64,000 nucleotides of DNA from Bradyrhizobium lablabi (GTDB lineage: Bacteria; Pseudomonadota; Alphaproteobacteria; Rhizobiales; Xanthobacteraceae): NCBI RefSeq assembly GCF_018131005.1, contig NZ_JAFCJK010000005.1, forward strand, positions 62,001 through 126,000. Reading direction: 5' to 3'. Within the stretch, counting starts at the first letter, position 1; every line of letters starts with the position of its first letter. Below the pieces are notes generated by a model. It had not been told where the DNA came from. It searched no databases and was given only the letters and a program-made list of their open reading frames with translations. The position numbers and the translations under genes are program-made. Shown here in pieces: positions 18,151-26,484 of this stretch.

Positions 18151-19656
18151 ATGATCGATAAGATACGCATCGCCGTCCTGCATTTTTCCCACGAAACCGT
18201 CACGTTCCTGCCGAACGAAACCACGTTGGACGACTTCATCTATCCGGGTTCGCCAGCGAAGGGCGAGGCGCTGCTGCGCTTCGATCCCACGTCCTACATG
18301 GGCGGCTTCGTGAAGTTGGCACGGGAATTCTCCGAGGTCGAATTGGTCGGCATAGAGTCGCCACTCTGGCCGAAGACCGGGATCGGCTCGGGCTGGGTTA
18401 CGGACGACGCCTACGAGCATTTCGTTGGCAAGATGATCGCGGGACTCAGGGAGGAAGGGCCATTCGACGGCGTCTACCTTTGCTTGCATGGAGCAATGGC
18501 AGTGCACGGCACTCCCCGTCCGGAGGCCGACTTCGCGCGGCGGGTCCGGGAGGTAGTCGGGCGTGGCGCGTTCATCGCGGCGACCTTCGATCTTCATGGC
18601 AATGAGGACGAGGCGTTTCTTCAGCAGGCGGACATGGCATTCGCCGTCAAATACTTCCCTCACTATGACGGCTATTTGCAGGGCCAGCGTGCCGCGCGCA
18701 CGCTGGTCCGCGCGATCCGGGGTGATTACAAGCCGGTGCACAGGACCGTCAAGATTCCCGTGATCTCGCCCACGGTGTTGCAATGGACGGGCGCATCGCC
18801 CTGGATGGATCTCGTGCAGCGTGCGCTGGTGTGGGAAGCGCGCGAGGTGGATGTCTATGTGAACATCTTCTTCGGTTTTCCATTTGCGGACGTGCCCGAC
18901 GTCGGCATGACCGTGCAGGTGTTGACAAACGACGATGCAGAGCTGGCCGAGCAGGTCGCCCGCGATCTTGCAGTAACGATCTGGCGACTACGCGAGCCAT
19001 TGTTGAAGTCAACGAAGATTCACAGTATTGCCGAGGGCGTCGCGCTGGCGGGGCAAGCCATCGCGAGCGGGAGCAGGCCCGTCGTGCTGGCCGATCACAG
19101 CGACCGTTCCGGTTCGGCAACCTGGCTGCTCCGCGAGATCATTGCACAGGATCTCGGCAACACGCTGATCGCGACCATCGCAGACGCCAGAATAACCGCG
19201 AGCCTGAAGGCTTCCGGCGCCAAAGCCGGCGACGCCTTCGACATGGAGGTCGGCGGTCTGGTCGACGAGTCGGCGGGAGAGGCGGTGCGCATCCAGGGCA
19301 CCGTGCTGGCCGCGGTCGAAGGTCACGGCCAGTTCTGGGTCTGCGTGAGGTTCGGCCGCAACAATGTGCTGATCCTCTCGACCTATCTCGTGCAACTCAT
19401 GGAGCCGTTCTCGCTTAAGGCCCTCGGACTTGACATCGATGCATTCGACGTGATGGCGATCAAGTCGCGGGTCCACTTCCGGCGTGGGTTTGACGACAAC
19501 GGCTTTGCGAAGACTATTCTCTTGGTAGAGCCGGAGCGGCCGTTCCTCGGCACCACGCGCCTCGACAAACTGCCTTACAGGAATGTCGATCTTGCGCGGT
19601 TCTATCCCTATGGAAGTCCGGCGTTTGCATCTGATTGGCCGGGACAAGACGGCTAA
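18151..19656 (+). CDS. M81-family metallopeptidase, MlrC-like
   Basis: A 501-residue protein of the MlrC family (named for the enzyme that acts late in microcystin breakdown). The N-terminal domain carries the metal-site segments FSHETVTFLP and AATFDLHGNEDE, and ADHSDRSGSATW lies near residue 312. The C-terminal domain begins at about residue 330. It has no signal peptide, so it is probably cytoplasmic. Members in soil bacteria are usually annotated only by family, and the natural substrate is unknown; small peptides or amidated compounds are possible. It is transcribed alone, convergent with the isomerase gene. Confidence 0.85.
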   Translation: MIDKIRIAVLHFSHETVTFLPNETTLDDFIYPGSPAKGEALLRFDPTSYMGGFVKLAREFSEVELVGIESPLWPKTGIGSGWVTDDAYEHFVGKMIAGLREEGPFDGVYLCLHGAMAVHGTPRPEADFARRVREVVGRGAFIAATFDLHGNEDEAFLQQADMAFAVKYFPHYDGYLQGQRAARTLVRAIRGDYKPVHRTVKIPVISPTVLQWTGASPWMDLVQRALVWEAREVDVYVNIFFGFPFADVPDVGMTVQVLTNDDAELAEQVARDLAVTIWRLREPLLKSTKIHSIAEGVALAGQAIASGSRPVVLADHSDRSGSATWLLREIIAQDLGNTLIATIADARITASLKASGAKAGDAFDMEVGGLVDESAGEAVRIQGTVLAAVEGHGQFWVCVRFGRNNVLILSTYLVQLMEPFSLKALGLDIDAFDVMAIKSRVHFRRGFDDNGFAKTILLVEPERPFLGTTRLDKLPYRNVDLARFYPYGSPAFASDWPGQDG

Positions 19657-19687
19657 CGCACTTGACGCCGACGATGCAGAGGCCACC

Positions 19688-20317
19688 CTATTTACGGTGC
19701 CGGCTGCCCAACGCGATCGCAATCGTTTCCGGGTGTTGGATTCGCTCCGCCAGCATGTCGATGCGATCGCCGCCCCAAAACAGCTCGCCGTTGAACACCA
19801 TGGTCGGCACGCCGAACACGCCGAGCGCTTCGGCCTCGTCCATGATGCGATCATGTTCTGCACGGGCAGCGCCACGCACATAATCCTCGAAGTCGGCCGC
19901 CGAGCCACCGATCGCGGCGATCACGCCAGAGATGGCCGAGAGGTCATCGATCTCGAGATCGTGGTTCCAGAAGCGCCGGAACACGGTATCGTGATAGAGC
20001 CGAAACAATCCTTGTCGTTGGGCGAACAGCATTCCGGCGCTGGAATAGAATGCGTCATAGATCCGGCGTGGGCCCTTCATGACGAGACCCTGCGCATTGG
20101 CGAACCGCCGGGCGTCCATGTAGGCGTAGCGGACCTTGCGCCAGAAGTGGGGCGTGCGCTCTTCAACCGTGCCCATGAATTCGGCGATGCGTAGCGTGTA
20201 CGGAAGCCATTCCAGCTCGACGCCGTATTTGTCCTCGAGTTCGAACAGCCGCCTGTTGGCGACGTAGGCGTACGGACTCTTGTAGTCGGTGTAGATTCGT
20301 ACCAGAGGCTTTCCCAT
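19688..20317 (-). CDS. DsbA-fold protein, 2-hydroxychromene-2-carboxylate isomerase-like
   Basis: A 209-residue thioredoxin-fold protein of the DsbA/kappa-class group. The usual CXXC is replaced by S-P-Y-A-Y from Ser14, the signature of the glutathione-dependent 2-hydroxychromene-2-carboxylate isomerases. GVFGVPTMVFNGELFWGGDRI near the end fits the same family (cis-Pro in GVPT). It may isomerise an aromatic breakdown intermediate with glutathione. The start at 20317 was chosen over a longer frame because the conserved domain begins immediately. It has no aromatic pathway partners nearby except the broken genes upstream. Confidence 0.8.
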   Translation of the reverse strand: MGKPLVRIYTDYKSPYAYVANRRLFELEDKYGVELEWLPYTLRIAEFMGTVEERTPHFWRKVRYAYMDARRFANAQGLVMKGPRRIYDAFYSSAGMLFAQRQGLFRLYHDTVFRRFWNHDLEIDDLSAISGVIAAIGGSAADFEDYVRGAARAEHDRIMDEAEALGVFGVPTMVFNGELFWGGDRIDMLAERIQHPETIAIALGSRHRK

Positions 20318-20810
20318 CGTCGACCTCACTTGCTTCGATCGATTGTTTTCGATCCGAGGGCGTGAAGCAAGGCGGGGTTGTGGCGACCCAAACGAATGGG
20401 CCCCGGTGCATTCAAGCATCTCGCGGGGCCCTGCTTCTTCGTTTTAGCGAAGGCGTTCTGGTAGAAACCAGTAGACTCTGAGGACGGAAAGCGCTTGGCC
20501 TTTGCGCTTTTGTCCTGCGGGTATGTTCAGATTGTCGAAGGCGCAAGGCGGCTCGCAGCTGCTCTCACCTCAACCTGCGCCGAGACCCTGCCGCTGAGCA
20601 AGGCCGATGGGTCTTACCCGGTGGCGTCATGCTCCTCTCCAAGAGTGGCCCGACGGACATCTGTCCGCTTTTACTGCATGCCGGCCGACCACATGATCGG
20701 GCGTCAATTCCTGCGACGCGGGGAGCAACGCTCCCGGCACCCCCACAGGTGCAGCCGGGTAAATGCTGCGGCAGATATGGCGTCCTGTCAAGTTAGCCAG
20801 GCTGCCGTTT
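20318..20810. other. Intergenic region with one GC-rich hairpin
   Basis: About 490 bases lie between the isomerase and a pseudogene. A hairpin at 20398-20431 (GGGCCCCG with CGGGGCCC) is followed by a T-rich stretch on the plus strand and could be a terminator, though no plus-strand gene ends just before it. No coding region, RNA or known control element was recognised. Confidence 0.4.
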
Positions 20811-21171
20811 TCAGGCAGGGTTCCCGTCGCTCTTGATCTGGCGGTGGTGCCCGATTTTCCGGTAGTCCACGAACCGCCATGGCATCGCCGAAAACACTCG
20901 GCCCTGCTTTTGCGGTAGTAGGCGTCATGCCGGGATGGGTCCAGATCAATTGCTCATGCTCGGCGTCGACCTTGCGGATGTATTGATCGTGCGCGTCCGG
21001 ATGTATGTCGAGGCCGAGGTAGGCGGTTGGATTGTCATTGCTCCAGGCCTGCCTGAGATCGTGGCCCTCGCGACCGCTCATGTTGAGCCGCACCGCCATC
21101 TCCGAAACCTTGAAGCCCGCGATGATGTCGTGTGGCCGCAGCTTGCCGTCGGCGGTGACGCATCGGCGAAT
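20811..21171 (-). pseudogene. Remnant of a flavin-containing (Baeyer-Villiger-type) monooxygenase, C-terminal part
   Basis: Read on the minus strand from about 21171, the sequence encodes DGKLRPHDIIAGFKVSEM, then LNMSGREG and NDNPTAYLGLDIHPDA. This matches the FAD-dependent monooxygenase C-terminal region. After IWTHPGMT the frame slips to YYR and slips again to GRVFSAMPWRFVDYRKIG, ending at the stop at 20811. There are thus two frameshifts, the usual phenylalanine/proline loop after LGL is missing, and everything N-terminal has been lost at about 21171, where the LivF remnant begins. It is non-functional. Confidence 0.8.
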
Positions 21172-21377
21172 TGTTGCGGCAGCTTCGCGGTGCCGGCGCC
21201 ACGGTAGTGATCGCCGAGCAGAATATGCATTTTTGCCTTGGGCTTGCGGGCCACGCGACGGTTATCGACAAGGGGCAGATCGTCTACACATCCTTTATCG
21301 AAGAGCTGAAAGCCAACGACAACATTCGCGAGCTATCCCGCGCTTCAGGGCTCTTTGCAGCAACGGGAGGAAAAAGG
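21162..21377 (+). pseudogene. Remnant of a LivF-type branched-chain amino acid ABC ATPase, C-terminal tail
   Basis: The plus frame reads IGELLRQLR, GATVVIAEQNMHFCLGLA, then VIDKGQIVYT and ELKANDNIRE. This is the region after Walker B in LivF/UrtE-type ATPases (the switch-loop VEQN is here AEQN). Walker A, signature and Walker B are absent, so it is a 5'-truncated relic. Its own stop is lost and the frame runs directly into the CoA transferase. The relic begins where the opposite-strand monooxygenase relic ends. Confidence 0.8.
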
Positions 21378-22586
21378 GTGGGTGAACGCAGGCTGACGCC
21401 GACGTATGAGGCACCTTACCGAGGCCTGAAGGTGCTCGATTTTGGCCAGGGAATTGCCTCGCCCTATTGCGCGATGCTGCTCGGGGTCTACGGCGCCGAC
21501 GTCATCAAGGTCGAACCGCCGGAAGGCGACTGGTCGCGCTATCTCGGGACTACCTATGGCAATCACACGACACTGTCGGCAGTCTACAACCGCGGCAAGC
21601 GCAGCCTCTGCCTCGACATGAAGCACAAGGACGGGATCGGGATCGCGATCGCCCGGCGCCTGGCAGAGGAGGCAGACGTCCTGATCGAGGGCTTCCGACC
21701 CGGCGTCGCCGAGCGGCTGGGGCTCGGCTACGAAAGGCTGTCACGCGATAATCCCGGCCTGATCTATCTTTCCGTCAGCGGCTTTGGCCAGAGCGGGCCC
21801 TATGCAAAGCGGCCCGGCTCGGATTCGGTCGCGCAGGCGTTCTCCGGACTGGTCTCAATCAATGTCGGGACCGACGGTGTCCCGCACCGCGTCGGCACCA
21901 CGATCTCCGATGTCGTGACTGGCGTCTACGCTTTTCAGGCGATTGCGACGGCGTTGTTTGCCCGTGCGAGCGTCGGCACCGGGCGCTGGATCGACGTCAA
22001 TCTCTGCCAGTCGACCGCGGCCCTGCTCGGACACAAGGTCGCCGAGTTCATGCTGGAGGGCGGCGCTCCGCGCGCGCTCAACGTGCCGGCCGGGACCTAC
22101 CAGACCCAGGATGGCTGGATGATGGTGACGCTGGTGAACGAGCCGCAGTACAAGCGGCTTTGTGCCGCGATCGGCCGCGACGATCTCGCCAGTGACCCGC
22201 GCTATGCCGACTTTGCGCGACGTGCCGACGCCGCTGATGCGCTGATTTCCGAGATGCGCGAGATCTTCCTGGTGCTGCCGACGGAGGCCTGGCTGACGCG
22301 TCTGCATGCCGCCGATATCATCGCGGAGCGGATCCACAATCCCGGCGAATGGCTGCGCAATGCGCATGTCGAGGCAACGAAGGCCGCCGTGTGCCAGGAC
22401 ACGCCCGGAGTCGGGCCGGTTTACACGCCGCGCACGCCCGGCTTCGCCGGCCTGTCGGAAGACCATCTCCGTCCGGCGCCCGATGTCGGGCAGGACAGCT
22501 GCGAGATTCTGATGGAGGCCGGACTTGACCGCGCAGTGATCGAGGACCTCATTCAGTCCGGCGCGGTCCGGCAAGCCAAGCGATAG
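21378..22586 (+). CDS. CaiB/BaiF-family CoA transferase with substituted catalytic position
   Basis: A 402-residue family III CoA transferase, starting GTG at 21378 after GGGAGGAAAAAG; the frame is open upstream only because of the LivF relic. Family marks are LKVLDFGQGIASPYCAMLL, GADVIKVEPP, and NPGLIYLSVSGFGQSGPYA. The position that holds the catalytic Asp of formyl-CoA transferase (Asp169, in VDVSMQDAV) is Gln211 here (IDVNLCQST). A change at this site is rare and may mean altered chemistry or loss of transfer activity. It is first in a five-gene acyl-CoA operon and should supply the CoA ester. Confidence 0.85.
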   Translation: MGERRLTPTYEAPYRGLKVLDFGQGIASPYCAMLLGVYGADVIKVEPPEGDWSRYLGTTYGNHTTLSAVYNRGKRSLCLDMKHKDGIGIAIARRLAEEADVLIEGFRPGVAERLGLGYERLSRDNPGLIYLSVSGFGQSGPYAKRPGSDSVAQAFSGLVSINVGTDGVPHRVGTTISDVVTGVYAFQAIATALFARASVGTGRWIDVNLCQSTAALLGHKVAEFMLEGGAPRALNVPAGTYQTQDGWMMVTLVNEPQYKRLCAAIGRDDLASDPRYADFARRADAADALISEMREIFLVLPTEAWLTRLHAADIIAERIHNPGEWLRNAHVEATKAAVCQDTPGVGPVYTPRTPGFAGLSEDHLRPAPDVGQDSCEILMEAGLDRAVIEDLIQSGAVRQAKR

Positions 22587-22600
22587 CGAGGGAGAACGAG

Positions 22601-23380
22601 ATGATGAATACGAGCCCTGTTCGCTATTCGGTCTCGAACCGGATCGCCGAAATCATGCTGGATCGCGCTCCGGTCAACGCGCTGAACATGCCCTTGATCG
22701 ATGCGTTGCTGGCGGCTTTGGCCAAGGCGCGGGACGATGAGACTGTGCGCGCGGTCGTCATCGGCAGCGCGCATAGGGTGTTTTGCGCTGGCCTCGATCT
22801 CGACATCATCAGGGGTAAGCCCGCGATCGAAACCAGGAGGTTTCTCGAGCGGCTCTATTTCGCGCTGAACGACACGCAATACCGCATGGGCAAGCCGACG
22901 ATCGCCGCCATCGACGGGGCGGTGCGCGCCGGTGGCATGACGATCGCGATTTCCTGCGACATGACCATTGCCGGCGATGCCTCGACCTTCGGCTATCCCG
23001 AGATCGATGTTGGGCTGATTCCAGCGATCCACTTCGTGCAATTGCCGCGGCTCGTTGGAAAGCATCAGGCATTCGGTCCATTGTTTCTCGGTGAGCCCTT
23101 CGACGCCGCAACCGCCTATCGCATGGGGTTGTTGAGCGAGGTGGTGCCCAAAGGGACGGCGCTCGACCGCGCTCGCGAGATCGCGCGGCAGCTCGCGGCG
23201 AAATCACCAATTGTCATGAAGATCGGTCGCGACGCCTTCATGCGCGCGATCGATGCCGATTTTCGCCGGTCGGTCGAGAATGCGGCCGAAAGCTTCGCGC
23301 TGGTTGCAACGACGGAGGATTGTCAGGAAGGGCTCAATGCGTTCGTGGAAAAGCGAGCGCCCAACTACAAGGGACGGTAG
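22601..23380 (+). CDS. Enoyl-CoA hydratase/isomerase family protein
   Basis: A 259-residue crotonase-fold protein. The oxyanion-hole segments are RVFCAGLDLDII and the GAVRAGGMTIAISCD region, and the position of the second catalytic glutamate is occupied in FGYPEIDVGLIP. The first catalytic glutamate position (in GGG-x-E of typical hydratases) reads A-G-G-M-T, so an isomerase or another crotonase reaction is as likely as hydration. It lies 14 bases after the CoA transferase with a GAGGGAG ribosome site and is part of the acyl-CoA operon. Confidence 0.85.
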   Translation: MMNTSPVRYSVSNRIAEIMLDRAPVNALNMPLIDALLAALAKARDDETVRAVVIGSAHRVFCAGLDLDIIRGKPAIETRRFLERLYFALNDTQYRMGKPTIAAIDGAVRAGGMTIAISCDMTIAGDASTFGYPEIDVGLIPAIHFVQLPRLVGKHQAFGPLFLGEPFDAATAYRMGLLSEVVPKGTALDRAREIARQLAAKSPIVMKIGRDAFMRAIDADFRRSVENAAESFALVATTEDCQEGLNAFVEKRAPNYKGR

Positions 23381-23836
23381 ATGGCTGGCTTATACTTTGA
23401 AGAGTTCGAGGTCGGGCAGGAGTTCCATCACGAATTCAGCCGCACCGTGACCGAGATGGACAACACGATGTTCAGTCTGCTGACAATGAATCCGCAGCCG
23501 CTGCACATCGACGCGCATTTCGCTGAAAAGTCCGAGTTTGGTCAGCGGCTGTTCAACAGCCTCTACACACTCGGCATCATGATCGGCATGAGCGTGTATG
23601 ACACGACGCTCGGGACCACGGTCGGCAATCTTGGCATGACCGACGTCAAGTTTCCAAAGCCGGTCTTCCACGGCGATACGCTGCGGGCGCACACCAAGAT
23701 CATCAGCAAGCGCGCGAGCAAGTCGCGGCCGACCCAGGGGCTGGTCGAGTTCGAGCACACCATGACCAATCAGCGTGGCGAGGTGGTCGCAAGCTGCCGC
23801 CGCACTGGCCTGATGTATTGCAAACCGAAGGCTTGA
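23381..23836 (+). CDS. MaoC-family (R)-hydratase
   Basis: A 151-residue single hot-dog domain with the hydratase motif in which Asn-Pro-Gln-Pro-Leu-His-Ile-Asp replaces the classic D-x-N-P-x-H. It resembles mesaconyl/itaconyl-CoA-type MaoC hydratases. It starts directly after the crotonase stop (no gap), so translation is coupled. Together with the CitE-like lyase it could hydrate an unsaturated C5-dicarboxylyl-CoA that the lyase then cleaves. Confidence 0.85.
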   Translation: MAGLYFEEFEVGQEFHHEFSRTVTEMDNTMFSLLTMNPQPLHIDAHFAEKSEFGQRLFNSLYTLGIMIGMSVYDTTLGTTVGNLGMTDVKFPKPVFHGDTLRAHTKIISKRASKSRPTQGLVEFEHTMTNQRGEVVASCRRTGLMYCKPKA

Positions 23837-23841
23837 CGACG

Positions 23842-24696
23842 ATGCGATCGTTCCTGTTCGTTCCCGGTGACAGCATCCGCAAATATGAAAGCGCGAAGAG
23901 AACCGCCGCCGATGCCTTGATCCTCGACCTCGAGGATTCCATTGCGCCGGACCAGAAGGTGGTGGCGCGAGGCATCGCGCGGCAGATGCTGGCCGCGCGC
24001 AATCCAGCGCAGAAGCTCTATGTCCGTGTGAACGCGCTCGATACCGGTATGACGCTTGACGATCTCGCGGCCGTGATGCCAGGCAGGCCCGATGGCATCG
24101 TATTGCCGAAGTGCGCGGGCGCGGCCGACGTCAACAGGCTGTCGCTCTATCTCGACGCCTTTGAGGCCTCCTCAGGCATCGAGCAGGGAACGACGCGCAT
24201 CGTGACGGTGGCGACCGAGACGGCGCGGGCGGTCCTGAAAATCCTCGACTTCGAAAATATGAGCCCGCGGCTATGGGGCATGATGTGGGGCGCCGAGGAC
24301 CTCGCTGCATCCCTCGGGGCCTCGCGCAACCGCACGGACGGCCGTTACCACTCGCCCTTCGTCCTGGCCCGCGATCTCTGCCTGATCGGCGCCGCCGCAG
24401 CAGGAGTGGTGGCGATCGATACGATCGCGACCGACATTAGCGATCTTGATGCCCTGAAGGCGGAGGCCATCGCCGCGCGCCAGGACGGCTTTCTGGCAAA
24501 GGCGGTGATCCATCCCAAGCACGTCGATATCGTCAACGCGGCATTCATGCCCACGGATGAAGAGATTGAATGGTCAAAGCGTGTGGTCGCTGCGTTCGCC
24601 GGCAATTCGTCGGGCGTCGTCAAGATGGACGGCAAGATGCTGGACAAGCCGCATCTTCGTGCAGCTGAAAAGATCCTAGCCTTGCGCCGAAGGTAG
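23842..24696 (+). CDS. HpcH/CitE-family CoA ester lyase
   Basis: A 284-residue TIM-barrel lyase. Family motifs are SFLFVPGDS at the N-terminus, LILDLEDSIAPDQK (magnesium and substrate contacts), YVRVNALDTG, GIVLPKC, and WGMMWGAEDLAASLGA (second metal ligand). Members cleave citramalyl-CoA, malyl-CoA or methylmalyl-CoA. With the CoA transferase and MaoC hydratase it makes a set like the itaconate pathway (itaconyl-CoA to citramalyl-CoA to acetyl-CoA and pyruvate). Which ester is used cannot be told from sequence. The start at 23842 is 5 bases after the MaoC stop. Confidence 0.88.
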   Translation: MRSFLFVPGDSIRKYESAKRTAADALILDLEDSIAPDQKVVARGIARQMLAARNPAQKLYVRVNALDTGMTLDDLAAVMPGRPDGIVLPKCAGAADVNRLSLYLDAFEASSGIEQGTTRIVTVATETARAVLKILDFENMSPRLWGMMWGAEDLAASLGASRNRTDGRYHSPFVLARDLCLIGAAAAGVVAIDTIATDISDLDALKAEAIAARQDGFLAKAVIHPKHVDIVNAAFMPTDEEIEWSKRVVAAFAGNSSGVVKMDGKMLDKPHLRAAEKILALRRR

Positions 24697-24803
24697 ACTG
24701 GAAGCAATCGCGCCGTCCGCGAGGCCGGCCTCTTGCGGTGAATTGACTTTGATCAGGGATCGGCGGCAAATGCCTCAAACCCATACTGCCGGGAGGAAAT
24801 CAC

Positions 24804-26036
24804 ATGGTCGACGCGCTCATCATCGATGCATGCAGGACGCCGCGAGGCATTGGCAAGACCGGCAAGGGGGCACTGTCTGGTATCCATCCGCAGCAACTCG
24901 GCGCCACCGTGTTGCGGGCGCTGGCTGACAGGACCGGTATCGATACCGCCGATGTCGACGACATCATTTGGGGCACTAGCTCGCAGCGCGGTCCGCAGAG
25001 CGGAGACCTCGGCCGGATGTCGGCGCTCGACGCCGGCTATGACGTGCGTGCCAGCGGCGTCACGCTCGATCGCTTCTGTGGTTCGGGCATTACCAGCGTC
25101 AACATGGCCGCCAACTCGATCATGTCGGGCTCCGAGGCTCTTGTGATCGCGGGCGGTACCGAGATGATGTCAATGGAAGGCCGCCGCGGCGAGGGGCCGT
25201 TCATGATGGACGCCGGCAATCTTCGCCTGCGCGCTCGCCATCCGCAATCGCACCAGGGTGTCTGCGCCGACGCCGTCGCGACGCTGGAAGGCATTGCCCG
25301 GCAAGACGTCGATGAACTGGGTCTCGAAAGCCAGAAGCGAGCGGCGGCCGCGATCAAGGGCGGCCATTTCGAGAAGAGCCTGGTCCCGGTCTATCGCGAG
25401 GACGGCACGCTGGCGCTTGATCGCGAGGAATATCCACGGCCGCAGACGACCCTGGAGAGCCTGGCCGCGCTGAAGCCGGCATTCCCGGCAATTGCGGACC
25501 ATGCGCTCGACGACAAGGGCACGACCTATCGCAAGTTGATCCTGGAAAAATATCCCGAGCTCGATATCAACTTTGTCCACCATGCGGGAAACTCCTCCGG
25601 CGTGGTCGACGGCTCCGCCGCCATCCTGCTGGCGTCCCCGGATTATGCCAGCAAGCATGGACTAAAGCCGCGCGCCCGTGTGGTCGCGATGGCGAACATG
25701 GGCGATTCGCCGACGCTGATGCTGAACGCGCCGGTGCCGGCCGCCCGCAAGGTGCTCGCGAAGGCCGGGCTCACGCTCGACGACATCGATCTGTTCGAGA
25801 TCAACGAGGCTTTCGCCGTGGTCGCCGAAAAATTCATCCGCGACCTCAAGCTCGATCGCGACAAAGTCAACGTCAACGGTGGCGCAATCGCGCTCGGTCA
25901 CCCGATCGGCGCAACCGGCTCGATCCTGATCGGAACGATGCTGGACGAGTTGGAGCGGCGCGACCTCAAGCGCGGCCTGGTAACGATGTGCGCGGCAGGC
26001 GGCATGGCGCCCGCCATCATTATCGAGCGGGTCTGA
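24804..26036 (+). CDS. Acetyl-CoA C-acyltransferase (thiolase)
   Basis: A 410-residue FadA-like thiolase. The acylated cysteine is Cys92 in LDRFCGSGI, the base region is GGAIALGHPIGATGS, the second cysteine is in MCAAGGMAP, and EINEAFAV is present. It cleaves a 3-ketoacyl-CoA or condenses acyl-CoAs. It lies 107 bases after the lyase with its own GGGAGGA ribosome site, so it may be the last operon member or have its own promoter. Confidence 0.92.
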   Translation: MVDALIIDACRTPRGIGKTGKGALSGIHPQQLGATVLRALADRTGIDTADVDDIIWGTSSQRGPQSGDLGRMSALDAGYDVRASGVTLDRFCGSGITSVNMAANSIMSGSEALVIAGGTEMMSMEGRRGEGPFMMDAGNLRLRARHPQSHQGVCADAVATLEGIARQDVDELGLESQKRAAAAIKGGHFEKSLVPVYREDGTLALDREEYPRPQTTLESLAALKPAFPAIADHALDDKGTTYRKLILEKYPELDINFVHHAGNSSGVVDGSAAILLASPDYASKHGLKPRARVVAMANMGDSPTLMLNAPVPAARKVLAKAGLTLDDIDLFEINEAFAVVAEKFIRDLKLDRDKVNVNGGAIALGHPIGATGSILIGTMLDELERRDLKRGLVTMCAAGGMAPAIIIERV

Positions 26037-26077
26037 GTGCACACACAGGCGGCCCGAAACCAGAATTGCGATAGACT

Positions 26078-26350
26078 CTAGACTGGTTCATGCTTGCGCA
26101 GGTCGCGAGCGTGATCAAAGGCCGCAGCCTGCAGGTCGGCGCCGGTGTCGACTTCGGGGAGGGAGGCCTCGGCAAGGATCTCGCCGGTAATGTCTTCGAC
26201 CGAGGACTCCGCGATCTCGTGGATGAAGCTGATGTTGGTGTATTCCCCCGATGCGATCCGCGCGACCACGTCGCGCCGTGTCATTTCGGGATCGACGACC
26301 GCCTCGCGGCCACGGCGGCCGTAGTCGATCATCACGACCAAATATTGCAT
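26078..26350 (-). CDS. Small protein of unknown function under phage-operator control
   Basis: A 90-residue acidic protein, starting MQYLVVMIDYGRRGREAVVDPEMT. It looks folded (mixed helix and strand) but I recognise no domain. The start at 26350 is preferred; a longer frame starts 23 codons earlier inside the promoter. A near-consensus promoter and two repressor operators lie 45-95 bases upstream, so it is probably the repressed early gene on the left side of the prophage switch. An anti-repressor or excision-control role is possible but unproven. Confidence 0.6.
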   Translation of the reverse strand: MQYLVVMIDYGRRGREAVVDPEMTRRDVVARIASGEYTNISFIHEIAESSVEDITGEILAEASLPEVDTGADLQAAAFDHARDLRKHEPV

Positions 26351-26395
26351 GCTCGAAAATCGACGCTCCAGTTGTACAACAGATATAGTGCAACC

Positions 26396-26446
26396 ATTAT
26401 TTCCGATAATCAGAAGCACGTCAAGTCAATTTGCGATAATCAGAAA
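26396..26446 (-). promoter_or_regulatory. Phage promoter with two repressor operators (left)
   Basis: On the minus strand a -35 box TTGACG (26424-26419) and a -10 box AATAAT (26401-26396) are separated by exactly 17 bases. Operator 1, TTCCGATAATCAGAAG (26401-26416), fills the spacer. Operator 2, TTGCGATAATCAGAAA (26431-26446), sits 30 bases further upstream. Bound repressor would block RNA polymerase directly. The gene at 26350 begins about 45 bases downstream. Confidence 0.7.
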
Positions 26447-26484
26447 TTGAACATAGGAACGATTTCGGACTGCCGGGCGTGGAA

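Noticed and set aside
17665..18783. A 372-codon minus-strand frame crossing the gap after gfa.
   Set aside because: It overlaps gfa and the M81 peptidase on the other strand, and the part in the gap shows no family resemblance.
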